A DNA stretch of 64,000 bases. Source: Streptococcus sp. 29896. Its GTDB lineage: Bacteria; Bacillota; Bacilli; Lactobacillales; Streptococcaceae. The position numbers were made by a program, and so were the translations under genes. The DNA is taken from positions 682,001 to 746,000 of the forward strand of contig NZ_CP118733.1 in the NCBI RefSeq assembly GCF_032594915.1, written 5' to 3'. Of the stretch, positions 18,550 through 26,818 are shown one piece after another. How positions within the stretch are numbered: the first letter of the stretch is position 1; every line of letters starts with the position of its first letter. The notes beneath the pieces were generated by a model. The model was given only the letters and a program-made list of their open reading frames with translations, was not told the DNA's origin and made no database searches.

Positions 18550-18806
18550 CTTCAACAGTCATAGTAGTGACTGTTGAAGGTTGGAAATGAAACAAACAGA
18601 GTTTGTGTCAACAACTGTTCGGGGAACCTTTGAAGGTCGGAGATGAAACAAACGAAGTTTGTGTCAACAGCCGCAGGTATAACTCAATGCTTTCTTGTTT
18701 CTAGGCATTGACTTGAAACAGTCCCCCAGACTGTTTCAATCAGGCAAGGTGAGTTCAAACACTCCAGTGGAGTGTTTGAAGTTGGAAATAGGGAAACGAA
18801 GTTTCC
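18550..18806. repeat. Intergenic hairpin array upstream of pepV
   Basis: The stretch holds: CTTCAACAGTCA/TGACTGTTGAAG (18550-18579); two copies of GTYGGARATGAAACAAAC followed by a tight palindrome ending TTTGTGTC; GTTC-gg-GAAC; AATGC-TTTCTTGTTTCTAG-GCATT, a reversed conserved-loop hairpin; TTGAAACAGTC/GACTGTTTCAA; CAAACACTCC-agt-GGAGTGTTTG; and GGAAAC-gaa-GTTTCC. It belongs to the family described at 54565. No gene lies in the 425-base gap. Confidence 0.7.
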
Positions 18807-18862
18807 ACTTGCGTCGAAGTAATAAAAGATAAACCAAATGACGATACTGAAAAGGAGAACAT

Positions 18863-20263
18863 ATGACAGTAGATTTTAGAGCAGAGTTTGACAAACGCAA
18901 AGATGAGTTTCTAGCGGACCTTTTTGACCTCCTCCGCATCAATTCCGAGCGTGACGACAGCCAGGCAGATGCCCAGCATCCATTTGGACCAGGCCCAGTG
19001 CGTGCCTTGGACAAGTTCCTGGAAATCGCTCAGCGTGATGGTTACCCAACCAAGAACGTTGACAACTACGCAGGTCACTTTGAGTTTGGCGAGGGCGACG
19101 AAGTCCTCGGTATCTTCGGTCACTTGGACGTGGTGCCAGCAGGAAGTGGCTGGAACACTGACCCATACGAGCCGCAAATCATCGACGGCAAGCTCTTTGC
19201 CCGCGGATCCTCTGACGACAAGGGACCGACCATGGCTTGCTACTACGGCTTGAAAATCATCAAGGAGTTGGGTCTTCCGACTTCTAAAAAAGTCCGCTTC
19301 ATCGTCGGTACCGACGAAGAGTCAGGCTGGGCGGACATGGATTACTACTTCGAACACGTCGGCCTTCCCCTCCCAGATTTCGGATTTTCTCCAGATGCCG
19401 AGTTCCCGATTATCAACGGCGAAAAGGGCAATATCACAGCTTATCTTCATTTTGCGGGGGAAAATAGCGGAGCTGCTAAACTGCATTCCTTCGCAGGCGG
19501 TTTGCGTGAGAACATGGTGCCTGAGTCTGCGACAGCTATTATCTCTGGCGACCTAGCAGACCTAGACAGCAAGTTGGCAGATTTCACAGCAGCCTATGGC
19601 CTAAAAGCTGACGCGGAAAACCTTGAAAACGGTCAAGTTCAAGTCACCGTCATCGGAAAATCAGCCCACGGTTCAACCCCAGAAGAAGGTGTCAATGGAG
19701 CAACCTACTTGGCAAAATTCCTCAGCCAATTCGCCTTTGACGGAGCAGCTAAAGCCTACCTTGACTTGGCAGGACAAGTCCTTCTAGAAGACCATGACGC
19801 TAAAAAACTTGGCGTAGCCATTTACGATGAACAGATGGGAGCTCTTTCTATGAACTCAGGTGTCTTCAAGTTTGATGAAACTTCATCTGACAACACCATT
19901 GCCCTCAACTTCCGTTATCCAAAAAATACCAACCCAGAAACCATCAAGGCTGGTTTGGAAAAACTTGGCGTGGAAGCTGTCAGCCTGTCTGAGCATGGCC
20001 ATACCCCACACTATTGCCCAATCGATGACCCAATGGTTGCAACCCTCTTGTCTGTTTATGAGAAACACACAGGTTTGAAAGGTCACGAACAAGTAATCGG
20101 TGGCGGAACATTCGGCCGCTTGCTCAAACGTGGCGTTGCCTACGGAGCGATGTTCCCAGGCGATGTCAACACCATGCACCAAGCCAACGAATTTATCGAA
20201 GTTGAGCAACTCTACCGTGCCGCGGCTATTTACGCAGAAGCTATTTATGAATTGATTAAATAA
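18863..20263 (+). CDS. pepV: Dipeptidase PepV (M20 metallopeptidase)
   Basis: A 466-residue M20 peptidase cleaving dipeptides in the cytoplasm. Zinc-ligand and catalytic regions are GHLDVVPAG (His87, Asp89), RGSSDDKGP (about Asp119) and GTDEESGW (Glu pair about 153). The dimerisation/lid domain with SAHGSTPEEGVNG follows, and GGGTFGR...HQANEFI ends the catalytic domain. AAAAGGAG precedes the ATG. Base use (many GAC, CGC, TTC codons) looks more biased than in its neighbours, consistent with high expression. Confidence 0.9.
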   Translation: MTVDFRAEFDKRKDEFLADLFDLLRINSERDDSQADAQHPFGPGPVRALDKFLEIAQRDGYPTKNVDNYAGHFEFGEGDEVLGIFGHLDVVPAGSGWNTDPYEPQIIDGKLFARGSSDDKGPTMACYYGLKIIKELGLPTSKKVRFIVGTDEESGWADMDYYFEHVGLPLPDFGFSPDAEFPIINGEKGNITAYLHFAGENSGAAKLHSFAGGLRENMVPESATAIISGDLADLDSKLADFTAAYGLKADAENLENGQVQVTVIGKSAHGSTPEEGVNGATYLAKFLSQFAFDGAAKAYLDLAGQVLLEDHDAKKLGVAIYDEQMGALSMNSGVFKFDETSSDNTIALNFRYPKNTNPETIKAGLEKLGVEAVSLSEHGHTPHYCPIDDPMVATLLSVYEKHTGLKGHEQVIGGGTFGRLLKRGVAYGAMFPGDVNTMHQANEFIEVEQLYRAAAIYAEAIYELIK

Positions 20264-20265
20264 AA

Positions 20266-20586
20266 AGGTCCAGTGGACCTTTTTATCTTTTCGCCTAGAA
20301 ATACACGAGCGAAAACAGGTCCAGTGGACCTTTTTATCTTTTCGCCTAGAAATACACGATCGAAAATAGGTCCAGCTGACCTTGAATCATTTCGCCTAGA
20401 AATACACGATCGAAAATAGGTCCAGCTGACCTTGAATCATTTCGCCTAATAATACACGATCGAAAATAGGTCCAGCTGACCTTGAATCATTTCGCCAAAA
20501 AATTCACGATCGAAAATAGGTCCAGTGGACCTTGAATCATTTCGCCTAAAAATACACGAGCGAAAACAGGTCCAGTGGACCTTGAA
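20266..20586. repeat. Tandem array of seven ~50-bp double-hairpin units
   Basis: Units start at 20266, 20317, 20368, 20418, 20468, 20518 and 20568 (periods 51, 51, 50, 50, 50, 50). Each holds AGGTCCAG(T/C)(G/T)GACCT, a tight palindrome. Next comes TTTCGCC-TAGAAATACACGA-(G/T)CGAAAA, a hairpin with the long conserved loop. The first unit, followed by TTTTT, can terminate pepV. The rest has no coding frame. Confidence 0.85.
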
Positions 20587-20677
20587 TTATGGGATTGAAA
20601 ATTAAGAAGTGAGAAAGTTTTAGCCAGTTGTGATTTAACAGCTGTTTTTTTGTATGAAAAAAGACATATAAATCCAG

Positions 20678-20704
20678 TTTACAACTCAGAAAAAATGGTA
20701 TAAT
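20678..20704 (+). promoter_or_regulatory. Promoter of the TPM/LemA/flotillin cluster
   Basis: TTTACA (20678-20683) and TGgTATAAT (hexamer 20699-20704). The spacer is only 15 bp but the -10 is extended. Confidence 0.6.
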
Positions 20705-20736
20705 GATATAAAAAAGGAGAAAGGAGGTTTCCAACG

Positions 20737-21483
20737 ATGAAAAAAATCTTCTTGTTTTGTTTTTCTATGCTTTCTGCCTTGCTGATTTGGTTAGGTCCAC
20801 CCGTGGTTGCAGATACTGATTTGGAAAAGCCAGTGGCGAGCATGGTGAAGGATCCCCAGTCCTATCTTTCCGAAGAGTCCAAGCAGACCATTGACCAGCA
20901 AAACCAGGGCTGGGAGCAAGCAGGGCAGCCTCTTCGAGTTTGGTACTATGTGACGGATCAAGTGGATGCCGACCTTGCTTCTCTGGGCAGCAAGCTCCTA
21001 GCTGATTGGCAGGGACAGGCAGAGCAATCATCAGCTGTTCTGGTGATCATGGCTAGGAAAGACCAGCAAGTTCACCTACAAATCAGCGACCAGCTCCAAA
21101 CGCTTTTGACAGAAGAAGAAATAACGAATATCTTGGCATCGGTTCAAGAGAAGTTTCAAGAAGGCGAGCTTGACAAGGTAAGCTTACAGTTGTTGGCTGC
21201 AATTGAAGAGCAAGTTTTTGGGAAAACGACTCTCCAAGTCGAAGAAAAAAGTGCCTACCAGCAGTTCTCAACTTACTTGCCCTTGCTTGTTTTGGGAGCC
21301 TTTTTAACCCTTGCTATTGTCATGGATCAGTCAGCTAGGAAAAAGGGGGATGCAGGCCAATTTCTTTGGATTCCCTTTGAACATTTTTCCTCCTCTCCCA
21401 ACCAGTCAGATAAGACAACCCTAGAGAGTCCAAGTTGGACGAGTGATTCAGCTAGTGATGGCCGAGCTGATATGGGAAGATAG
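20737..21483 (+). CDS. TPM-domain (YgcG/Psb32-like) membrane protein
   Basis: A 248-residue protein. A signal peptide (about 1-25, ending VVAD) leads into a TPM domain (about 30-160; YLSEESKQTIDQQNQ, LRVWYYVTDQVD, SSAVLVIMARKDQQVHLQIS). One membrane segment follows at about 177-195, then a Ser-rich cytoplasmic tail. TPM proteins occur with LemA and SPFH proteins in membrane-stress clusters; biochemical function is uncertain. GGAGGTTTCCAACG precedes the ATG. It starts a three-gene operon. Confidence 0.75.
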   Translation: MKKIFLFCFSMLSALLIWLGPPVVADTDLEKPVASMVKDPQSYLSEESKQTIDQQNQGWEQAGQPLRVWYYVTDQVDADLASLGSKLLADWQGQAEQSSAVLVIMARKDQQVHLQISDQLQTLLTEEEITNILASVQEKFQEGELDKVSLQLLAAIEEQVFGKTTLQVEEKSAYQQFSTYLPLLVLGAFLTLAIVMDQSARKKGDAGQFLWIPFEHFSSSPNQSDKTTLESPSWTSDSASDGRADMGR

Positions 21484-21497
21484 AAGGGAGGAGCAAG

Positions 21498-22025
21498 ATG
21501 AAGAAAGTATATATATTTTTTCTAGCAGGATTGACTCTATTTGGAATAGCAGGCTTTTTGACCTGGTCTTATTTACAGGTTTCAGAAGCAAAGAATCAAG
21601 TTCAGCTTGCACAAGCGGATCTAATTGCCCCCATAGAGCGACAGTATCACTTGCTTCCAAGCTTGTTAGCAACTGCCGAGAATTTGCAGGTCCGTCCAGA
21701 ACTTATCAAAGAAGTGACAGAGTGCCAGGATGTATTTGAAAATGCAGCACCAAAGTATAGCGCCTCTTATTGGCAGGCAAGTGCAGATCTTTCTAAAAGT
21801 CTTGTTTCATTAGCGCAAGCAGTTGACCAAGAGGCGGCGACTGTCATGGAAGTCAAGGCCATGGAACTGGCGGATGACATTACAGAGTCAGCGACCACTC
21901 TCGAGGCGTCAGCACGTAGCTACAACCAAAGCCTTCAAGCTTTTCAGGAGTTTAAGAGCCAATTTCCAACAAACCTCCTCACTCCACTCAGCTCGATGGA
22001 AGAGGAAGCCTATTACCCTCAATGA
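21498..22025 (+). CDS. LemA-family membrane protein
   Basis: A 175-residue protein with one N-terminal membrane helix (about 5-25) and a long helical region. The pattern V.LAQADLIAPIERQYHLLPSLLATAE and YNQSLQAFQEFKSQFP resembles the LemA fold (YN..v..R..llp.L). It is short and diverged for LemA. GGGAGGAGC lies before the ATG. It is between the TPM and flotillin genes and probably forms a membrane complex with them. Confidence 0.65.
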   Translation: MKKVYIFFLAGLTLFGIAGFLTWSYLQVSEAKNQVQLAQADLIAPIERQYHLLPSLLATAENLQVRPELIKEVTECQDVFENAAPKYSASYWQASADLSKSLVSLAQAVDQEAATVMEVKAMELADDITESATTLEASARSYNQSLQAFQEFKSQFPTNLLTPLSSMEEEAYYPQ

Positions 22026-22055
22026 TTTACCAGACAAGAATAGAAAGGAAAGATT

Positions 22056-23510
22056 ATGGAAATCGTAACAACCCTCATGACCATTTTTGTTCCCCTATTG
22101 GTGATTATCGGATTTATCATCCTGTTTGCCCTAGGATACGTTTCAGCAAAACCCAATGAAGCCATTGTCATCACAGGCTTGCGGAAGCCAAGAACCTTAA
22201 TTGGACGTTCTGGTTTCATGATTCCATTTATTGAAAAGCGGTCCTATGTCTCCATTGAACAGTTTTCAACAGATGTTCAGACAACAGACTTTGTGCCTAC
22301 TCTTGATTTTATCAATGTCAAAGCAGATGCAGTAGTTAAGGTCAAGGTCGGTGTGACCGAAGAATTACTCAATGCAGCTGCCCAAAACTTCCTTAACTGG
22401 AAAACGGCGGACATTTCTGCATCCATTCAAGATGTTTTGGAAGGAAATCTGCGTGAAATCATCGGCCAGATGGAACTGCGAGACATGGTCAACAACCGCC
22501 AAGCCTTTGCAGAAAAGGTCCAGTCAAATGCTGCTCCCGATCTTGCCAAGATGGGGCTAGAAATCATTGCCTTTACCGTCCAATCCTTCACAGACGACAA
22601 TGATGTGATTAAAAACCTAGGGATTGACAACATTGTGACCATCCAAAAAGATGCTGCAAATGCCCGTGCAAAAGCAGAGCGTGAGCAGGCGGAAGTTCGT
22701 GCCCGAGAAGATAAAGCGGCCAACGATGCGCGTGTCGCCGCTGATTTGGAAATCGCAAAAAAACAAAATGAACTGGCTATCGAACAAGCCAATCTCAAAC
22801 GGCAGGCAGATGTCCAACTAGCCCAAGCCAATGCAGCCTATGGCATTGAAGAACAAGCACAGCGTAAGGAGATCGAACGGGCGACAGCGGAAGCCAATAT
22901 CGTCAAGCAACAAAAAGAAGCAGAAGTCAAGGCTGAAGAAGTAAAAGTCCGTGAGCAAGAACTATCTGCAACTATCCGCAAGCAAGCCGAAGCTGAAAAG
23001 TATGCTCGACAACAAGCAGCAGAAGCGGATTTGATTGAACGCCAACGAAAAGCTGAAGCTGAACTCTACGAAACGCAAAAAGAAGCAGAGGCTCAAAAGG
23101 CGCGTGCTGAAGCTGCCAAGTATGCTGCGGAGCAAGAAGCAGCAGGGATTGAGGCCAAAGGACGTGCTGAAGCAGAAGCCATTAGATTGAAACTTGAAGC
23201 CGAAGCAGAAGGTCTCAGCAAGAAAGCGGATGCCATGGCTAAGTTTAATGATGCAGCGGTGACAGAAATGGTAGTCAATGTTCTTCCAGAAATTGCCAAG
23301 AATATCGCTGCTCCACTTGGAAATGTCGACAAAATTACCATGTATGGCGAAGGCAATGCTTCTAAGATGGTCGGTGACTTGATGACGACCATGGATAAAA
23401 CAACAGAAGGACTGGGACTCAATGTCCGTGATTTGATCACAGCGACTTTGACTGGCCGAGCTATCTCAAATGGACTAGCTAGTCAGGAAGAACAGAAAAT
23501 AGACAAATAA
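22056..23510 (+). CDS. floT: Flotillin-like SPFH/Band 7 protein
   Basis: A 484-residue protein with an N-terminal membrane segment (about 5-28), an SPFH domain (about 30-200; PNEAIVITGLRKPRTLIGRSG, VKADAVVKVKVGV), and a very long Ala/Glu/Lys coiled coil (about 200-400) with repeated EAE/AEA motifs, as in flotillins. Flotillins scaffold functional membrane microdomains. AAAGGAAAG precedes the ATG. It is the last gene of the cluster and ends at a strong palindromic terminator. Confidence 0.85.
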   Translation: MEIVTTLMTIFVPLLVIIGFIILFALGYVSAKPNEAIVITGLRKPRTLIGRSGFMIPFIEKRSYVSIEQFSTDVQTTDFVPTLDFINVKADAVVKVKVGVTEELLNAAAQNFLNWKTADISASIQDVLEGNLREIIGQMELRDMVNNRQAFAEKVQSNAAPDLAKMGLEIIAFTVQSFTDDNDVIKNLGIDNIVTIQKDAANARAKAEREQAEVRAREDKAANDARVAADLEIAKKQNELAIEQANLKRQADVQLAQANAAYGIEEQAQRKEIERATAEANIVKQQKEAEVKAEEVKVREQELSATIRKQAEAEKYARQQAAEADLIERQRKAEAELYETQKEAEAQKARAEAAKYAAEQEAAGIEAKGRAEAEAIRLKLEAEAEGLSKKADAMAKFNDAAVTEMVVNVLPEIAKNIAAPLGNVDKITMYGEGNASKMVGDLMTTMDKTTEGLGLNVRDLITATLTGRAISNGLASQEEQKIDK

Positions 23511-23576
23511 ACCTCTGTAGAATCTTCATCACAAACATAGTTTACTGGTGGAGGATTTGCATCGCAACACAAATAA

Positions 23577-23610
23577 AAACACCTAGAAAGTTTGAACTTT
23601 CTAGGTGTTT
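23577..23610. terminator. Bidirectional terminator
   Basis: A 16-bp stem, AAACACCTAGAAAGTT paired with AACTTTCTAGGTGTTT, with a TG loop. It separates the flotillin operon from the convergent minus-strand gene. Confidence 0.85.
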
Positions 23611-23658
23611 CATTTACCACAGATAGGAAATACGTGGAAAATTTTACTTATAACAAAC

Positions 23659-24741
23659 TTAGTTGTTTGCCCACCAAAGGCCACTAATGGCTTCAAATTC
23701 AGTCCTTACTTGACTAAGGACTGTTTTTGTTTTCCAGTTGTAGAGTAGAAGATGGTCGCCAATTGTGATGACCAAGCGTTCCGCATCGACCTGTTTGACA
23801 GAAGAAATCCAGTAACTACCATCAGGGTCAAACTGTGAAAAATCATGCAGCGATTCTTGTCCCGTTTTGGTGTCATAGATGGTTGCCAGCAACTGACCGT
23901 GCTCATAGTTACTATGTTCAATAAAAAGTAGGTCTTGATCTTCAAGTGGATGGATAACCTCAGGGCTGTGGGTATCTAAAGTAATTTTTTGCATGTCAAG
24001 CGTATCCAGTTGAAAGACTGCTATATCATAGGAGCGAATAAAGTTTTGCTGGTCTTCTTGATAAGCTGCAATTGGAAGGTAGAGTTTGTCGCCCACAATC
24101 TGGCTATTGATAGTTGACAGGTCTTGATCAATCTCGACAGTATCAAGTAGATCCAAATTTTCCTTGTCAAAAATAAAGAGAACATTTTTGGCGTTCCAAT
24201 CTTCCCCAGGCTTTGAAGTTCGGATGGAGCCTGTCATGTAAATCTTATCTTTGTATACATTGATGTTTTGCTCAGGAAAATGGTCTTCCTTAAAAACATG
24301 AGCCTTGACTTCCTTGAGGTCGGTATCAAACTTAGTCAATTGACCGTAATCATTGGTATAGAAATACTTGCCATCTGTCCCTGTTACATGAGAAAAATGA
24401 CGGGTCGCCCGGCGTTGTATGGTAGCATCCTGAAAATCGAGCTTAATCAAGGATTCACCAAAGGACTTGACGCCATCTTCTGACATGATGAGGTAGCGTT
24501 GATCGACCGTCCGTGCTGACCGCCAGGCAATTTGGTCCGAAATCCACATCTTTGTTGATTTCAGCGTCTCGATAGTGTCTCCATTTAGGCGATAGGCGGA
24601 GATAGCGTTGGTGTGGACGATGTAGAAATCAGCATCTGCCTGGATCGGCAATGGCTCTTGCTTGTAGCTGGTAAAATTCCAAAAGAGAATGCCAATGCAG
24701 GCGATAATCAGTGTGATAATCAGAGCAATTAACTTTTTCAT
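23659..24741 (-). CDS. Membrane-anchored beta-propeller-like protein of unknown function
   Basis: A 360-residue protein with an N-terminal signal anchor (about 2-22) and an extracellular region. Evenly spaced short strands such as DGKYFYTNDYGQLTKFDTDL, VYKDKIYMTGSI, VGDKLYLPIAAY and ERLVITIGDHLLLYNW suggest a propeller of the YncE/PQQ-like sort. The start is the ATG at 24741 because AGAGGTGG lies just upstream; an earlier ATG 63 bases upstream gives no sensible signal. No catalytic motif is seen. Confidence 0.6.
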   Translation of the reverse strand: MKKLIALIITLIIACIGILFWNFTSYKQEPLPIQADADFYIVHTNAISAYRLNGDTIETLKSTKMWISDQIAWRSARTVDQRYLIMSEDGVKSFGESLIKLDFQDATIQRRATRHFSHVTGTDGKYFYTNDYGQLTKFDTDLKEVKAHVFKEDHFPEQNINVYKDKIYMTGSIRTSKPGEDWNAKNVLFIFDKENLDLLDTVEIDQDLSTINSQIVGDKLYLPIAAYQEDQQNFIRSYDIAVFQLDTLDMQKITLDTHSPEVIHPLEDQDLLFIEHSNYEHGQLLATIYDTKTGQESLHDFSQFDPDGSYWISSVKQVDAERLVITIGDHLLLYNWKTKTVLSQVRTEFEAISGLWWANN

Positions 24742-24834
24742 AAAACCACCTCTTTCTATTAACATAATAATACAATAGGACAAAAAAAGCAAGAATTTCA
24801 CCAAAAAAAATAGCAGAAAAAATCTGCTACTGAA

Positions 24835-26208
24835 TTATTTTCCAAGACAAAATTGGCTAAAGAGTTGGGTGATGAGTTCATCTGGAGCAGCATCGCCTGT
24901 TATTTCTCCCAAAATTTGCCAACAGCGTGTCAGGTCAACCTGTAACAAGTCTACTGGCATGCCCATTTCCAGACCGTCGTTGACAGCTTGAAGGCTTTGG
25001 ACGGCTTGCTCAATCAGGGAAATATGGCGAGAATTGGAGAGGTAGGTGGCATCTTGCTCGACCAGACCAGCATTTTCAAAGAAGAGCTGGTTGATTTTTT
25101 CTTCGATTTGGTCGATGTTCTGGTTTTTCAAGACGGAAATGCGAATGACATCCTCAGGCAGTTGGTCTGCTTCAATCTGCTCTTCCAGGTCGGTCTTGTT
25201 GAGCAGGACGATACGGTTGGCCAAATCGGAAATGGCTAGGAGATTGAGGTCTTGTTCGGTCAGGGGCTCGGATGCGTTGAGGACTAGCAGGATCAGGTCG
25301 GCCTCCTCAAGGGCTTTTTTAGACCGTTCCACACCAATTTTTTCAACGATGTCATCTGTTTCACGGATACCTGCGGTATCAATCAGCTTGAGGGGGACGC
25401 CTTTGATGTTGACGTATTCTTCGATAACGTCGCGGGTTGTTCCGGCGATGTCTGTAACGATGGCTTTTTCTTCGCGGAGGAGGTTATTGAGCAGGCTGGA
25501 TTTTCCCACATTTGGACGACCGATAATGGCGGTTGCGATGCCTTCACGCAGGATTTTTCCACGGCGGGCAGTGCGGAGGAGATTTTCCAAAAGAGCTTGG
25601 AACTGGAGGGTCTTTTCACGGACCAGCTCTGTCGTTGCCTCCTCGACGTCGTCGTACTCAGGGTAGTCAATGTTGACCTCAACCTGAGCCAGTGTGTTGA
25701 GAATCTCTTGTCGGGTGTCGTTGATGAGCTGGGAGAGGGAGCCGTCAAGCTGGCGGACGGCATTATGCATGGCCTTGTCGGTCTTGGCACGGATAACATC
25801 CATGACGGCCTCGGCCTGGGTCAAATCCACACGGCCGTTGAGAAAGGCACGCTTGGTAAACTCGCCCGGTTCAGCCATTCGAGCACCTTGGCGAATCAGG
25901 AGCTGGAGGATTTCGTTGGTAACGGCGATGCCTCCGTGAGTATTAATCTCAATGACATCTTCGCGGGTGAAGGTGCGTGGGGAACGCATGGCTCCGATCA
26001 TGACCTCGTCCAGTACTTGACCCGTCGCAGGATCGATAATGTGGCCGTAGTTGAGGCTGTGGCTGGGTACGGTCGCTAAGTCCTTGCCCTTGAAAACCTT
26101 GCTGGCAATGGCAAAAGCGTCCGTCCCAGACAGGCGGACAATCCCAATGGCCCCCTCACCGAGAGGGGTTGAAATAGCGGTAATAGTATCGAATTCTTTG
26201 GTAATCAT
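24835..26208 (-). CDS. mnmE: tRNA modification GTPase MnmE
   Basis: A 457-residue enzyme that, with MnmG, makes the 5-carboxymethylaminomethyl group on wobble U34 of tRNAs. It has an N-terminal tetrahydrofolate-binding domain ([22 protein letters not shown]), a G domain with [27 protein letters not shown] and NKTD, and a C-terminal Cys motif FCLGK. A MITE-like repeat lies 24 nt upstream of its start and may carry or separate its promoter. Confidence 0.95.
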   Translation of the reverse strand: MITKEFDTITAISTPLGEGAIGIVRLSGTDAFAIASKVFKGKDLATVPSHSLNYGHIIDPATGQVLDEVMIGAMRSPRTFTREDVIEINTHGGIAVTNEILQLLIRQGARMAEPGEFTKRAFLNGRVDLTQAEAVMDVIRAKTDKAMHNAVRQLDGSLSQLINDTRQEILNTLAQVEVNIDYPEYDDVEEATTELVREKTLQFQALLENLLRTARRGKILREGIATAIIGRPNVGKSSLLNNLLREEKAIVTDIAGTTRDVIEEYVNIKGVPLKLIDTAGIRETDDIVEKIGVERSKKALEEADLILLVLNASEPLTEQDLNLLAISDLANRIVLLNKTDLEEQIEADQLPEDVIRISVLKNQNIDQIEEKINQLFFENAGLVEQDATYLSNSRHISLIEQAVQSLQAVNDGLEMGMPVDLLQVDLTRCWQILGEITGDAAPDELITQLFSQFCLGK

Positions 26209-26232
26209 AATAATGTGCTTTCTAACTAGAAT

Positions 26233-26384
26233 CTGTATTCACAAGTAAAGTGCTTTTAGAAAAGAGATAGTTTGTCGCAAATCAAGGAAGGTTTTTGAGA
26301 GTATATTGACTGTATTTTGAAAAAAACTAACGATGAGTAGCTGATAAACTAGCCTTAGATGGAAGTGCTGAACTGTGAATACAG
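26233..26384. mobile_element. MITE-like element with 11-bp terminal inverted repeats
   Basis: CTGTATTCACA at 26233-26243 is the exact complement of TGTGAATACAG at 26374-26384. The interior (152 bp overall) has no coding frame. The left ~110 bases resemble 17074-17155. Non-autonomous element or IS remnant; no transposase is seen. Confidence 0.6.
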
Positions 26385-26463
26385 TTTCTCAAATCTTACT
26401 TATAAGTTTAACATGGAATAAAGAAAAAAGCACAGATGAGGGATGCTTTTCCTAATATAGATA

Positions 26464-26491
26464 TTGAAAACGGTTTAAAATTTGATATAAT
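26464..26491 (+). promoter_or_regulatory. Plus-strand promoter pointing antisense into the tracrRNA gene
   Basis: TTGAAA (26464-26469), 16-bp spacer, extended -10 TGaTATAAT (hexamer 26486-26491). The start would fall near 26498, at the 3' end of the minus-strand tracrRNA. TGAAAACGGTTTAA overlapping the -35 is weakly cre-like. Confidence 0.55.
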
Positions 26492-26503
26492 AAAAACAGA
26501 AAC

Positions 26504-26586
26504 AAAAAAGCACCGAATCGGTGCGCAAAATTGAGTACGGACAAAGCCTTATTTTAACTCGCTGTGTTGTTTCGAATGGTTTCAAC
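26504..26586 (-). ncRNA. tracrRNA, short form
   Basis: Read on the minus strand, TTGAAACCATTCGAAACA then ACACAGC forms an anti-repeat complementary to the CRISPR repeat. GAGTTAAAATAAGGC and the nexus region GGCTTTGTCCGT follow. It ends with the hairpin GCACCGATTCGGTGC (26510-26524) and six T (26504-26509). It pairs with pre-crRNA for RNase III processing and guides Cas9. The transcription start near 26586 follows from the promoter at 26593-26621. Compared with the S. pyogenes tracrRNA it lacks a clear stem between nexus and terminal hairpin. Confidence 0.92.
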
Positions 26587-26592
26587 AAAATC

Positions 26593-26621
26593 ATTATATA
26601 GTATCTTACAAATATTTGCAA
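26593..26621 (-). promoter_or_regulatory. Promoter of short tracrRNA
   Basis: On the minus strand -35 TTGCAA (26616-26621) and -10 TATAAT (26593-26598) with 17-bp spacing. Confidence 0.7.
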
Positions 26622-26689
26622 GAGTTTTTATAAAAAATTGTTGCACTCTAAACCAACACAGTACTAAAACTAAATACAAATCACTCTTG

Positions 26690-26717
26690 ATTATAACAAA
26701 ATTATCAGCAATAACAA
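26690..26717 (-). promoter_or_regulatory. Promoter of long tracrRNA
   Basis: On the minus strand -35 TTGTTA (26712-26717), 16-bp spacer, extended -10 TGtTATAAT (hexamer 26690-26695). Predicted start near 26683. Confidence 0.65.
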
Positions 26718-26745
26718 AATCCTTTTTACAAAAATATATAATTTC

Positions 26746-26774
26746 TTGCATCTATCTAAAGTGTTGTGTATAAT
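26746..26774 (+). promoter_or_regulatory. cas operon promoter
   Basis: TTGCAT (26746-26751), 17-bp spacer, TATAAT (26769-26774). The start near 26781 leaves a 150-nt 5' region before cas9. Confidence 0.7.
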
Positions 26775-26794
26775 TCAATTGCGTTTATTTTTTT

Positions 26795-26808
26795 ATTTGT
26801 ATTTACGG
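26795..26808 (+). promoter_or_regulatory. Predicted Cas9/tracr-L target with CGG PAM in the cas9 leader
   Basis: ATTTGTATTTA (26795-26805) equals the 11 nt that precede the repeat-like segment of the long tracrRNA, and CGG (26806-26808) follows as an NGG PAM. The 12th base (T here, G in the guide) does not match, so pairing stops at 11, too short for cleavage but enough for binding. Confidence 0.75.
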
Positions 26809-26818
26809 AGAATAAAAA

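Larger units (their letters stand above)
26504..26683 (-). ncRNA. Long tracrRNA (tracr-L-like natural single guide)
   Basis: A second minus-strand promoter (26690-26717) would start a ~180-nt tracrRNA. Its 5' part reads ATTTGTATTTA then GTTTTAGTACTGTGTTG (26655-26681). The latter mimics the start of the CRISPR repeat and can pair with CAACACAG and TAAAAT of the anti-repeat in the same molecule. The fold would be a single guide with an 11-nt targeting stretch. The same 11 nt occur at 26795-26805, followed by CGG. The architecture matches S. pyogenes tracr-L. Confidence 0.75.

Noticed and set aside
25046-25666. 206-codon plus-strand frame opposite mnmE
   Set aside because: Antisense shadow of a highly conserved gene, rich in Ser/Arg, no ribosome site.
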